64,000 nt of DNA from WYEG01 sp049414625 (GTDB taxonomy: Bacteria > Desulfobacterota > Thermodesulfobacteria > Thermodesulfobacteriales > Thermodesulfobacteriaceae). The position numbers and the translations under genes are program-made. The notes below the pieces were generated by a model. That model worked only from the letters and a program-made list of their open reading frames with translations, was not told the origin of the DNA and made no database searches. The first letter of the stretch is position 1. The number at the start of each line of letters is the position of its first letter. The stretch is from NCBI GenBank assembly GCA_049414625.1, contig JBMSAU010000110.1, positions 1 through 64,000 of the forward strand, given 5' to 3'. Positions 33,648-41,651 of the stretch are shown piece after piece.

Positions 33648-35528
33648 TTAGGCTAGCACACGCTTCCAATCAATGTTTCTGCTAGCAGGAACATCAAACA
33701 ATTGTTTCACCTTTTCCTTAAACTTTTCAACTAATAGTTCTTGTTTTTGTTGAATAGTTACTTTATCAGATTTTAGTTTTAGGTAGTATATATATGTCTC
33801 TCTTGTTTGCGAGAATCTATATACTCTGGCTACTGCTTGATGCAGATCTACATCTCTAAAGGGTAAGTCTGCATACATAACTATCCTGCCTTCTGTTAAA
33901 GTAAAGCCAAATGATAAAGATGAATATGTTGCTATCAGTATTGTTCCTGGTTGCTGCTTGAATATTTGAATTGATTTTTTACGTTCTTTCAAAGATTGTT
34001 CTCCTGTAACAATTACAATATTCCTAATACCATGTTTCTCAAGAGTTTGTTTTATGGCTTCCAATGTGTATTTGTAGTTCGTGAATATTATTATTCTTTC
34101 CTGCTTGGAAACTAAATCTTTTATGAGCTTAATATTCTTTTCATATAACTCGATGACTAACTCTATTAATCTTTGTTTATATATACTACTTAATTCTTTA
34201 GTGAAACAAATCAATTTACCCATAAATAGTTGCGACATTGCTTTGTTAAATTGTTCAGCTAAAGTATGTTCGTTTCTACTTTGCAGAAAATCATAGATTT
34301 GTTTGCGAGCGTAAACTAAATCTCTTGTTAATTTAATTTGATTTTGTTTGGCGTTTTCCCTAATCATTTTTACATAATCACTAATTTGATTATCTGTATC
34401 AACTTGTTCTATTTTTGATAGCACATCAATTAGGTTTTGTTTATAGGTGTTGTAGTTTTGATTTACTTGTTGCAGACAACCTGATGACTGATCTCTGGCT
34501 TGCTCAATAATACTATCAACTATGTATTTATCAATATTATCTACATTTGTTTCTATAACTATTTCATGTTTTGGTGGTAAGGATAGACTGCTACTAATTT
34601 GACTTCTTGTTACTCTGATCATACTTAAACTAAGTCTATGCTTTATCAAATCTATAGCATGTGTAGCATAAGCTGAATTATAGGCTTTAATGAAATAAGG
34701 GTAAGCATCCATATCAAATAAAGGATCCAACAATAAAAATGCTCCTGATAGTTCAGCATATCTACCTTTGACTGGAGTTCCAGATAACAATAATACATCA
34801 TTAATGTTGTTAGCAATGACAAATTTGTATAGAGATTGCATTGTCTGTGTATCAGCATATCTTATGACTTGAGCCTCATCTATGATAAGGAAAATTCTCT
34901 CAATATTATAGTTCCACGGAACATGTATTTTTGAAACATTATTAAAGTTTGTTATGATTGCAATATGATTATGGTTTGGTTGATCTAAAGGAAAAGCGCA
35001 AACCTGTTCTCTTGGTATGTTGGTTAATTTCTCAAATTCATCTAGCCAATTTAATATAAGTGTTTTGGGACAAACAACAATAACTTTTGTTCCATAGGCC
35101 AGTGATGTATATAGAGATGTTAGTGTTTTACCTGTGCCAACATCAAAGGCCAAATAATAACCTCTTAGTTTGAGGTTATCCTTATATTCACCGTAATGCT
35201 GAACAAATTTATTTTGATGTGGCATTAACTCAACTTTGAAGATTTGTTTCGCTTTATCTAAATGTTTTGGTGTATCTGGTTTATGATCAAACAATATATG
35301 ATGCAATACAGTATTCTCAATTAGTTCACGAGCAATTTTTAGTTGATTGTTGGATATTAGTGATAGAACAATCTCAACTGTAAAAAAGCGATGAAATTTG
35401 TAGTATGTTTTGCTTCCTACTCTTACATCATCGATAATCATTTTTAAAAAATTTTTGTCCTGTTCACTAACATAATCTAGCAAATTCAAATCCGTTAGAT
35501 AGAAGTTTTTGCTTTCAATAATTTGCAT
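33648..35528 (-). CDS. SF2 (SNF2-like) DNA helicase/ATPase
   Basis: About 626 residues. Helicase motifs in order: I FDVGTGKTLT (about 129), Ia VVCPKTLILNW, II IIDEAQ (about 213), III LLSGTP (about 246), IV RIIIFTNY (about 476), V ATYSSLSFGFTL and VI QAVARVYRFSQTRE (about 563). The DEAQ box and motif VI wording are SNF2-like. A Gln-rich insertion lies between the two RecA domains. Of several possible starts, ATG 35528 is chosen because an AGC lies 11 bases upstream; it then begins 27 bases after the stop of the preceding gene. Could remodel DNA or displace proteins during replication or transcription. Confidence 0.85.
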   Translation of the reverse strand: MQIIESKNFYLTDLNLLDYVSEQDKNFLKMIIDDVRVGSKTYYKFHRFFTVEIVLSLISNNQLKIARELIENTVLHHILFDHKPDTPKHLDKAKQIFKVELMPHQNKFVQHYGEYKDNLKLRGYYLAFDVGTGKTLTSLYTSLAYGTKVIVVCPKTLILNWLDEFEKLTNIPREQVCAFPLDQPNHNHIAIITNFNNVSKIHVPWNYNIERIFLIIDEAQVIRYADTQTMQSLYKFVIANNINDVLLLSGTPVKGRYAELSGAFLLLDPLFDMDAYPYFIKAYNSAYATHAIDLIKHRLSLSMIRVTRSQISSSLSLPPKHEIVIETNVDNIDKYIVDSIIEQARDQSSGCLQQVNQNYNTYKQNLIDVLSKIEQVDTDNQISDYVKMIRENAKQNQIKLTRDLVYARKQIYDFLQSRNEHTLAEQFNKAMSQLFMGKLICFTKELSSIYKQRLIELVIELYEKNIKLIKDLVSKQERIIIFTNYKYTLEAIKQTLEKHGIRNIVIVTGEQSLKERKKSIQIFKQQPGTILIATYSSLSFGFTLTEGRIVMYADLPFRDVDLHQAVARVYRFSQTRETYIYYLKLKSDKVTIQQKQELLVEKFKEKVKQLFDVPASRNIDWKRVLA

Positions 35529-35554
35529 AAACATAAATCGCTGAGATATTATCG

Positions 35555-36037
35555 TCAAAACAACAAACATAAATAATAGACAAAACTATTTACAAAAACT
35601 ACTCGTGGTATGTATTTTTGCTCTATAATTAGGTTAAGAAATGTACTAACTATCAAATTATTTTCTACACCTACAGAATGATAACTATGAATTTCGAGAT
35701 TACTGTTTTCCATATCTATAGTAATACGTTTTTTGTAATACATAAGTATTATTGTTAAATTTTGAAGGTAATTGGTTTTCAGTGTGTTTGGAAATGATAT
35801 GAATGGTAATATAGGAACATATATATTTGGACAAAATTTGCTCAACATTATGTAAACGATAAATTTGGAGTAATCAACATTTTCTATTTTGTTGCAATTA
35901 GCTAGTAGATCTAGCAGAGTATCTTCAAAATTGTTGCTGTAGCCAAAACCATCAAACCATACGTCTACATAGGCTGAATTATAGTGTATAAATTTGATAA
36001 GTCTATTTATCGTTTCGTAAGCAGATTTAATGATCAT
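35555..36037 (-). CDS. Small unknown protein (160 aa)
   Basis: Not recognised. Hydrophobic and Tyr/Asn/Ile-rich with a hydrophobic C-terminal segment (VVFVNSFVYYLCLLF) that may contact a membrane. Class 1 signal. It belongs with the neighbouring 156-aa product by size, signal and overall plan. Confidence 0.5.
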   Translation of the reverse strand: MIIKSAYETINRLIKFIHYNSAYVDVWFDGFGYSNNFEDTLLDLLANCNKIENVDYSKFIVYIMLSKFCPNIYVPILPFISFPNTLKTNYLQNLTIILMYYKKRITIDMENSNLEIHSYHSVGVENNLIVSTFLNLIIEQKYIPRVVFVNSFVYYLCLLF

Positions 36038-36051
36038 AACAGAAAATTTAG
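36038..36051 (-). promoter_or_regulatory. Class 1 start signal, 160-aa gene
   Basis: CTAAATTTTCTGTT then ATG 36037. Confidence 0.72.
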
Positions 36052-36062
36052 ATCATTTTTCA

Positions 36063-36533
36063 TCACATGAGTAGCGTTATGTAACTCAATATTGGAGCAT
36101 TAAAATCTCTGACATAACTATTTATCAAAGCAACATTCGCAAATAAGTTTGCAAGTATGACATTCTGTATTGGTATTGCTGATGAAGGTGATAATATTAA
36201 CTTAGAATTTTTATGTTTGTAATAAAATAGTGTTTTTATTTTGAAAGACAACTCATAAAATATAATATGATGCAAAATTTTGTTTATGTTTTTGCATAAT
36301 ATTATCCTTATATTATCTAGCAAATCGACATTATGAAAATCAATATCTGTTGTGTAATTTGCTTGCAACAATAACATGTAAGTTATTATCTTTTCAAATG
36401 AATCAACACTATCTAACAAACTTAACATAACATTACCAAATTCTGATGATCTATAGTAAAGTCCGTAATACAAATAAGGATAATGTAGTTTTGAGAATAA
36501 TACATCCTGTAACAAAGTCAGACTGGAATACAT
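36063..36533 (-). CDS. Small unknown protein (156 aa)
   Basis: Not recognised. N-terminal half Tyr/Leu-rich (YPYLYYGLYYRSSEFG), then a helical middle and a hydrophobic C-terminus (VILANLFANVALINSY). Likely a distant relative of the 160-aa product that follows: same length class, same signal, hydrophobic end. Ends TGA just before the next class 1 signal. Confidence 0.5.
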   Translation of the reverse strand: MYSSLTLLQDVLFSKLHYPYLYYGLYYRSSEFGNVMLSLLDSVDSFEKIITYMLLLQANYTTDIDFHNVDLLDNIRIILCKNINKILHHIIFYELSFKIKTLFYYKHKNSKLILSPSSAIPIQNVILANLFANVALINSYVRDFNAPILSYITLLM

Positions 36534-36547
36534 GACAAAAAATTTAG
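36534..36547 (-). promoter_or_regulatory. Class 1 start signal, 156-aa gene
   Basis: CTAAATTTTTTGTC then ATG 36533. Confidence 0.75.
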
Positions 36548-36563
36548 TGTATTTGTAAAAAAA

Positions 36564-38165
36564 TTATTTGCCTGCGTATGCGAATGCAAATACTCTATTA
36601 TTCATATTCTTAACATCTTGCTTAACTTTGTTTATATCCATAGAAGTAGATACGATGCGTCTTTTATGTAGCGTTTGTAGTATCTTTGCTCCAACCAATA
36701 TTACACCTATACCAATCAATCCTGCGATACCAACTTTGGCAAAAGTAGGTATATCGGAATATACTTGCTGCAATTTCTCTATTAGAGATTTACCAGTAGT
36801 TTGAACTTTTTCTGCTACATCACCAATCTTTTCAACAACTTCACCAGATTTTTGTTCTACATTAGCAGCAGTATCTTGAGCTTGTTTAGCAGCTTCCACT
36901 ATTTTATCTGTATTCAACGCTGTAAGCAAGCCAATTATAAAACCAAATATACCAGCACCAACAACTGGAGTAGCAGCTTTCAATATACCAACTAGAGCTG
37001 GAATTATACCTGGATTTGCTTTTCTCTGACTAACTTTTGCGTAAGCTTCTTTGCTTACAAATTTACTTACTAGCTTTTTGTAATTGTTTATTCCTTTCTT
37101 ACCAGCTTGTTCGAAAATCGATACAGCTTCTTTTGCTACTTGTTTGACATCCAAAGTAGGATTTGTTACAATAAGAACACTAGCTATATCATCTAGCACA
37201 GCATATGTAAGTTTGTCATTAGGTATGCTTGCAAATTCTCTAGCTGCTACTCTTACAGCTCTCTTCTTCATAATAAGCATTATTATTCCGACAATGCTTG
37301 CTGTTGCAACTGCTGTTGTGATGGTTGGATAATGTGTTACAAAATCTTTTATAAACTTAACTATAGATTCAACCTGTGATCCTATTTTTGAAAGTATTTG
37401 TGATAACTCGGCTTTTAGTTTGCTGAAGAATGTAATTACCTCTTGGATGAATCTTTCAATAATATCACGAACCTTCATATAAACCTTCACAAATGGATCT
37501 TGTAGAATTCGTTTTTCCTCGGGAGTTAATACCTTATCTTTTATTTTTTCTTTAACTTCAGCTTTAAATTTTTCCCAACCTTGCTTAAAGTTCTCTGCTC
37601 CTTTCTTTTCCGAAATGTCTTGTGAATCTTGTTCCATTTTTACACCATAAACTTTGGATATATAGGAAGATGCAATAGCTGCAAAGTATGATTCAACATT
37701 AATCATAGACTCAACATTTGCTTCCTCACCCTGTTCAACGTTAATTACCTCTATAGTAAATACAGCATCTTGCTCACCATATTTTGATCTAACATGAGAT
37801 TGATCAATCATTATATGCAAACTTTCACCTGGATTTGTAACTATGCTATTAGCCACTACTGCAGCACTATGTACAAATTCTTTAGGATTTTTTATGAATG
37901 GTATTGATGGATTTGCTACGTTAACATAAACATCTACTTCTGATACTGGCAGATCTACTTCACCTACAACCACATTATTAATTTTTACTGTTGCTGATTG
38001 TTTTGAAGCTTCAAATACTATTGTCTCATCTAAATCATCAAATACATCAAAATCTTCTATTGCTGATTCTTTGGTTGTTTTACTATTGCTGACAATGGTT
38101 CTAATTACTCCTAAATATTGTCCTATCAAAAGACTATAAGGTGAAAGATATTCAGCTGTCAACAT
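36564..38165 (-). CDS. Large multi-pass membrane protein, late-type (533 aa)
   Basis: N-terminal beta-rich domain (ATVKINNVVVGEVDLPVSEV near residue 60), charged coil around 205-235 (EKFKAEVKEKIKDKVLTPEEK), then three hydrophobic segments (ITTAVATASIVGIIMLIM, VVGAGIFGFIIGLLTAL, VGIAGLIGIGVILVGAKIL) with a helical Gln/Glu segment between the last two. The front domain is clearly related to that of the 546-aa protein at 51385 (ATVHIKNVAIGKTSIPVSDI). Class 2 signal. Possible roles: virion membrane component, DNA injection pore or host-membrane reorganisation. None is proven. Confidence 0.6.
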   Translation of the reverse strand: MLTAEYLSPYSLLIGQYLGVIRTIVSNSKTTKESAIEDFDVFDDLDETIVFEASKQSATVKINNVVVGEVDLPVSEVDVYVNVANPSIPFIKNPKEFVHSAAVVANSIVTNPGESLHIMIDQSHVRSKYGEQDAVFTIEVINVEQGEEANVESMINVESYFAAIASSYISKVYGVKMEQDSQDISEKKGAENFKQGWEKFKAEVKEKIKDKVLTPEEKRILQDPFVKVYMKVRDIIERFIQEVITFFSKLKAELSQILSKIGSQVESIVKFIKDFVTHYPTITTAVATASIVGIIMLIMKKRAVRVAAREFASIPNDKLTYAVLDDIASVLIVTNPTLDVKQVAKEAVSIFEQAGKKGINNYKKLVSKFVSKEAYAKVSQRKANPGIIPALVGILKAATPVVGAGIFGFIIGLLTALNTDKIVEAAKQAQDTAANVEQKSGEVVEKIGDVAEKVQTTGKSLIEKLQQVYSDIPTFAKVGIAGLIGIGVILVGAKILQTLHKRRIVSTSMDINKVKQDVKNMNNRVFAFAYAGK

Positions 38166-38205
38166 ATTTTTAGTTAGCTAAATAATAAGTTCAATCAAAA
38201 AATAA

Positions 38206-38799
38206 TCATAGAATCAATTCAACATAAGCTTTCTGTGTCTCATAAAGTCTAATTTTACTAAGTTGTATTTTTGCTGGAATTAATCCTATAGTTTTCATTC
38301 TATCAAATATTTTTACAAACCAATTACATAAATTTTCTGCAGTCGGAACAAAATCAACGATTATGAAGCTCTGTTTATGTTCATTGGTAAATTCTTCATA
38401 ATATCTATTGAATTTTGAAAATAGAGATTTTTCCTTATCTGTTGATACTAACTCTAGCTTACCATCCATCTCAGTAATGGTGTAATAAACTAAGCATTTA
38501 GACCAATCTAGTCTGTTATTTGTTACTCCGGTTATTGATTCAAACAATGGATCATTTATATCCAAGATGAATTTATGATCGATAAATCTTTGTATAAAAT
38601 CGTTTAGATAGTTGAAAAATGTGAAATCTAGCACCATACCGCTTTCATCTAGATCAGATGTAATAAATAATTCCAACACATATTCATGTCCATGTAGAAA
38701 TCTACATTTATTTGGTCCCAATGATTTTGGTAAATTTTGCGAATGTACCCTGTGACCTGCAACAAAATTAATTTTTTTGGTTATAAGCATTTCACTCAT
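38206..38799 (-). CDS. queD: 6-carboxytetrahydropterin synthase
   Basis: Makes 6-carboxytetrahydropterin, the substrate of QueE. Zinc histidines His16 in NFVAGHRVH and His36 and His38 in KCRFLHGHEY, with the catalytic Cys32, are in the family positions. The later AENLCNWFVK matches the TxENLA motif. About 197 residues, longer than the typical 120-140 because of an insertion around residues 90-140. Start ATG 38799 is set by a perfect class 1 signal, rejecting a TTG 33 bases upstream. Works with viral QueE; the steps before (GTP cyclohydrolase) and after (QueC) are not in this window. Confidence 0.85.
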   Translation of the reverse strand: MSEMLITKKINFVAGHRVHSQNLPKSLGPNKCRFLHGHEYVLELFITSDLDESGMVLDFTFFNYLNDFIQRFIDHKFILDINDPLFESITGVTNNRLDWSKCLVYYTITEMDGKLELVSTDKEKSLFSKFNRYYEEFTNEHKQSFIIVDFVPTAENLCNWFVKIFDRMKTIGLIPAKIQLSKIRLYETQKAYVELIL

Positions 38800-38813
38800 A
38801 CAAAAAAATTTAG
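38800..38813 (-). promoter_or_regulatory. Class 1 start signal, queD
   Basis: CTAAATTTTTTTGT then ATG 38799; it overlaps the stop codon region of the upstream gene. Confidence 0.75.
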
Positions 38814-39520
38814 ATTGGTTGGTTTGTTTCAAGTAATGTTGATGCTACTTCTGTAAGCAATATATCTCTTTCTGCCATATAACTTACTAACTCAAATTCA
38901 TCTTTAAATACTTCTTTTACAAAGAGTTTATCAATAGCTTTACCATAAACATAAACAGATGTTAACACATCTCTATATACATCAGCATCAATAGCATTTT
39001 CCATGCTAATCATTAATTCTATATTCTCTAGCTCATCATTAGTTAGTTCATTCTTGGCTTCATTCACTATTTGAGCAACCCGAAGTTTTATATCATCTTC
39101 CTTGATGTAACAATACTTTGGTAGCAGATTTTGTTCAATCTTTTCCTGAACAGTTACTATTATGTTATTGATCAATGTGCTTATATTTTCATACTCCTTA
39201 GCTAACGACACATCTTCAAAGAGCATATACTCCAAAGCCTTACGATAAAATTCTTTCACATCAGTAATATAAGTTTGATCCTCTTTAATCTCATTTTTGC
39301 TATTGTTTTCTGTTTGTTCTTGTTTTACTACCGATTTTATAACTTTTGCAAAGGATAATAGATTTTCATCTATTGTCGAACTCGCTTCATTTATAATTTT
39401 CATTTGAATTTCTACTATCTCTTTATCTTTTTGTTCTATGGGTAACGGAACTATTGAGGATGATTCATCAACGTTTTCATCGCTGTTTAGAATAACCTTA
39501 AGTAAATCATCTCTAAGCAT
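38810..39520 (-). CDS. Unknown acidic helical protein (236 aa)
   Basis: Not recognised. Glu/Asp-rich and predicted largely helical, with NELTNDELENIELMISMENA and a long hydrophilic N-terminal part. It could be a scaffold or chaperone. A class 2 AGC is nine bases from the ATG. Confidence 0.5.
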   Translation of the reverse strand: MLRDDLLKVILNSDENVDESSSIVPLPIEQKDKEIVEIQMKIINEASSTIDENLLSFAKVIKSVVKQEQTENNSKNEIKEDQTYITDVKEFYRKALEYMLFEDVSLAKEYENISTLINNIIVTVQEKIEQNLLPKYCYIKEDDIKLRVAQIVNEAKNELTNDELENIELMISMENAIDADVYRDVLTSVYVYGKAIDKLFVKEVFKDEFELVSYMAERDILLTEVASTLLETNQPI

Positions 39521-39555
39521 TTACTTGTAGCTTAACATTCTAAGCAATGAAAAAA

Positions 39556-40245
39556 TCAAATCTGTTGCTGAGACAATTTCAATAACAAATAGTTTCTGTA
39601 TTTTAGGAATTTACTATCTACTCTTTTATTTTGAGGAACATTTTTTATATTTATCACAGAATTGATTTCTGTTGATATGGATACAGTGTAATCATATAAT
39701 AGGTATATGATCAGTATAGCTATATGTCTATCTGTTTCTGTATTGTATTTGTTTGATGACAGTAGTTTAATGGTATGATAAGTGAAATATGCTAAAGGTA
39801 AAGAACCATAATATACCATTGGAGACAAATCTTTGTTAACAGTATAATTACTTTTGTATGTTATTAATGAAGGCTCCTTTAAAACAATTGGATATTGTTT
39901 ACTCATACTAATAGCCATACCAACTCTATCAAAAGCTAATCCTAATACATCATAATTATCAAAGAAGTTTAATAATTGCTCAAAGGGAACAACATAATAA
40001 TCATTTGTTTCTAATTCATCATTTACACAGTGTAATAGGTAGAGAATAGATGTCAAAGCCAAATCAGATTTTGGATCTACAATTGCATGATTGATACCAT
40101 TTATGGATTGTATGATAAATTTTTTGTTTGTATTAATGCTAATTTGTTTTGGGAGCTTAAAGTTAACATTTTTATCATAAGGAAATCCAAAATATTTCAA
40201 AGCCATATCAATGTTAGCAAATAGATTTGGATTTCTGACTAGCAT
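39556..40245 (-). CDS. Unknown protein (229 aa)
   Basis: Not recognised. Tyr/Leu/Asn-rich, soluble front (FGFPYDKNVNFKLPKQI) and more hydrophobic helices toward the end (HIAILIIYLLYDYTVSI). Class 1 signal. Its start lies back to back with the anti-CRISPR gene, so both may be expressed early. Confidence 0.5.
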   Translation of the reverse strand: MLVRNPNLFANIDMALKYFGFPYDKNVNFKLPKQISINTNKKFIIQSINGINHAIVDPKSDLALTSILYLLHCVNDELETNDYYVVPFEQLLNFFDNYDVLGLAFDRVGMAISMSKQYPIVLKEPSLITYKSNYTVNKDLSPMVYYGSLPLAYFTYHTIKLLSSNKYNTETDRHIAILIIYLLYDYTVSISTEINSVINIKNVPQNKRVDSKFLKYRNYLLLKLSQQQI

Positions 40246-40259
40246 ATCTAAAAATTTAG
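40246..40259 (-). promoter_or_regulatory. Class 1 start signal, 229-aa gene
   Basis: CTAAATTTTTAGAT then ATG 40245. Confidence 0.72.
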
Positions 40260-40309
40260 AGTGGATGTGGTGTTATTTATTGTCACTTTAAGATTGTTTT
40301 ACAACGGAT

Positions 40310-40323
40310 CTAAATATATTAGT
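40310..40323 (+). promoter_or_regulatory. Class 1 start signal, anti-CRISPR gene
   Basis: CTAAATATATTAGT then ATG 40324, a slightly divergent copy at the exact distance. It fixes the start inside a longer open frame. Confidence 0.65.
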
Positions 40324-40659
40324 ATGTTGTACGTTTTCAACTCACAAATTATACCACTGAATTGGCAATTAGCAGATTCTTATACCGTTAAGATTAAAAG
40401 GATTGATGTGAATCAGGCGAGACAATTAGTTAATCAGAATCAATTTATATCCGCCATCGGACATGAATCAACAGCGAAATTGCTGTCAATGTTGTTAGGG
40501 ATAGACATTCCAATAAATAGAATTCAAGTTGAAATGGTTTCGGGAGATATAGGGTTACATTTTGTATTAAAAAAGAGATTACAAGAAGGACAAATAATTA
40601 AAGACATTCAGGAATTGCAAGAAATTGGGTTTGATTTAGTAATGAGCGAAGTTTTATGA
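40324..40659 (+). CDS. acrIII-1: AcrIII-1 anti-CRISPR ring nuclease (DUF1874)
   Basis: A 111-residue protein. From ATG 40324 the family motif FISAIGHEST places His at residue 47, and KKRLQEGQII places Arg at 85 and Glu at 88, the conserved active-site positions of AcrIII-1. The start MLYVFNSQIIPLNW and the LLGIDIPINRIQVEM segment with Asn-Arg also fit. AcrIII-1 dimers cleave cyclic tetra-adenylate, the messenger of type III CRISPR systems, and so block Csx1/Can1-type effectors. A GTG-started longer frame from 40261 would add 21 poorly conserved residues and shift the key numbering. The class 1 signal suggests early expression, as expected for a defence blocker. Confidence 0.9.
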   Translation: MLYVFNSQIIPLNWQLADSYTVKIKRIDVNQARQLVNQNQFISAIGHESTAKLLSMLLGIDIPINRIQVEMVSGDIGLHFVLKKRLQEGQIIKDIQELQEIGFDLVMSEVL

Positions 40660-40747
40660 TCAATATTTTCATTTCTATCCATTTTTTCAGTTTTTTTATG
40701 AAACAAAAGTAACTCAAGGAGTTAGCTTCACAAAAAAATAGAATTTA

Positions 40748-41548
40748 TTATTCTATTGCTTCTGCTAGCTCATCTAAATCTTTTAGCAAATGATTTACTT
40801 TTGATTTGTTAGCATCATCAAGTAAACTCCACATATCAACATAAACTTGTGTATCATCCAACGCATAACTGAACAATATTAACATTAACAAAACATCATA
40901 GTTTTTATTCTGTTTAATTTTGTTTATGAATAACAATGTTTTACTAGCAATCATACGGAAAATCTTTCTTGATGGTAAGTTATAATCAAGAGTTAGTTTT
41001 AATGCTTCAGTTAAATCTTCTATATTCAAATCAGAAGCATTTATGTATCTATATAGATGATACAATCTCTTATCGAGATTTAATAATTCTGACTCGTTTA
41101 ATTTTAATCCCAGGTTGATCTCAATAATTTTATAGTGTTTACTCAATATATTAGATAAAACTAAATTTTCCAAACCAAATTGTCTTAATAATATGTTTAA
41201 CTCATTGTTAAGTCGTTTTAAAATCGATGTTAAGACATTTATTGTATTTTGATTGGGATCATCCTTGAATGAATAATACATAAAACGGTATATATCAAGT
41301 ATAATATCCTTTGATGGATAAGAATTAATTTTTTGCTCCAGTGTGTCTATCATCTTTTCTGCGTAATCATATCTACCTATTTGCAGCATAGCAAGGAAGA
41401 TTCTATTGAATAAGATTATGTCAGGTATGTCATATTCATGTTTAAACACATCTTCAACAATATCTTCAAAATCAGTTTCATTAAGATTTGATGTTAGCTT
41501 ATAGAAGGCTCTAACCTCAGCTAAACTGTTTAGTAACATTTTATACAT
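40748..41548 (-). CDS. Unknown helical protein (266 aa)
   Basis: Not recognised. Almost entirely alpha-helical, with Leu/Asp/Lys heptads and TPR-like stretches (LFNRIFLAMLQIGRYDYAEKMI, DLTEALKLTLDYNLPSRKI), ending Asp/Glu-rich. Suggests a protein-binding scaffold. Class 1 signal before ATG 41548; the longer frame from 41578 is unnecessary. It is downstream of the beta-prime fragment on the same strand. Confidence 0.55.
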   Translation of the reverse strand: MYKMLLNSLAEVRAFYKLTSNLNETDFEDIVEDVFKHEYDIPDIILFNRIFLAMLQIGRYDYAEKMIDTLEQKINSYPSKDIILDIYRFMYYSFKDDPNQNTINVLTSILKRLNNELNILLRQFGLENLVLSNILSKHYKIIEINLGLKLNESELLNLDKRLYHLYRYINASDLNIEDLTEALKLTLDYNLPSRKIFRMIASKTLLFINKIKQNKNYDVLLMLILFSYALDDTQVYVDMWSLLDDANKSKVNHLLKDLDELAEAIE

Positions 41549-41562
41549 AATAAAAAATTTAG
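41549..41562 (-). promoter_or_regulatory. Class 1 start signal, 266-aa gene
   Basis: CTAAATTTTTTATT then ATG 41548. Confidence 0.75.
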
Positions 41563-41567
41563 ATATG

Positions 41568-41651
41568 TTAGAATCCAAGCATTGCTAAATAATTTGTAGT
41601 TGTTTTACTTAGTATTGTTATATCATTTGCTTTTGATGTAACTTTTTTATA
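41568..41651 (-). other. In-frame extension after the TAG of the beta-prime fragment
   Basis: Directly after the TAG that ends the beta-prime fragment, the same frame stays open for 27 codons (SKANDITILSKTTTNYLAMLGF at its end) and stops at TAA six bases before the next class 1 signal. It can be aligned loosely with the beta-prime segment after the KDTTVGRAILWMIVPKG region. It may be translated by readthrough, or mark a recent nonsense mutation, or be chance. Confidence 0.35.

Noticed and set aside
40261..40323. GTG-started 21-residue N-terminal extension of the anti-CRISPR protein
   Set aside because: The class 1 signal and the family numbering of His47, Arg85 and Glu88 both fit ATG 40324.
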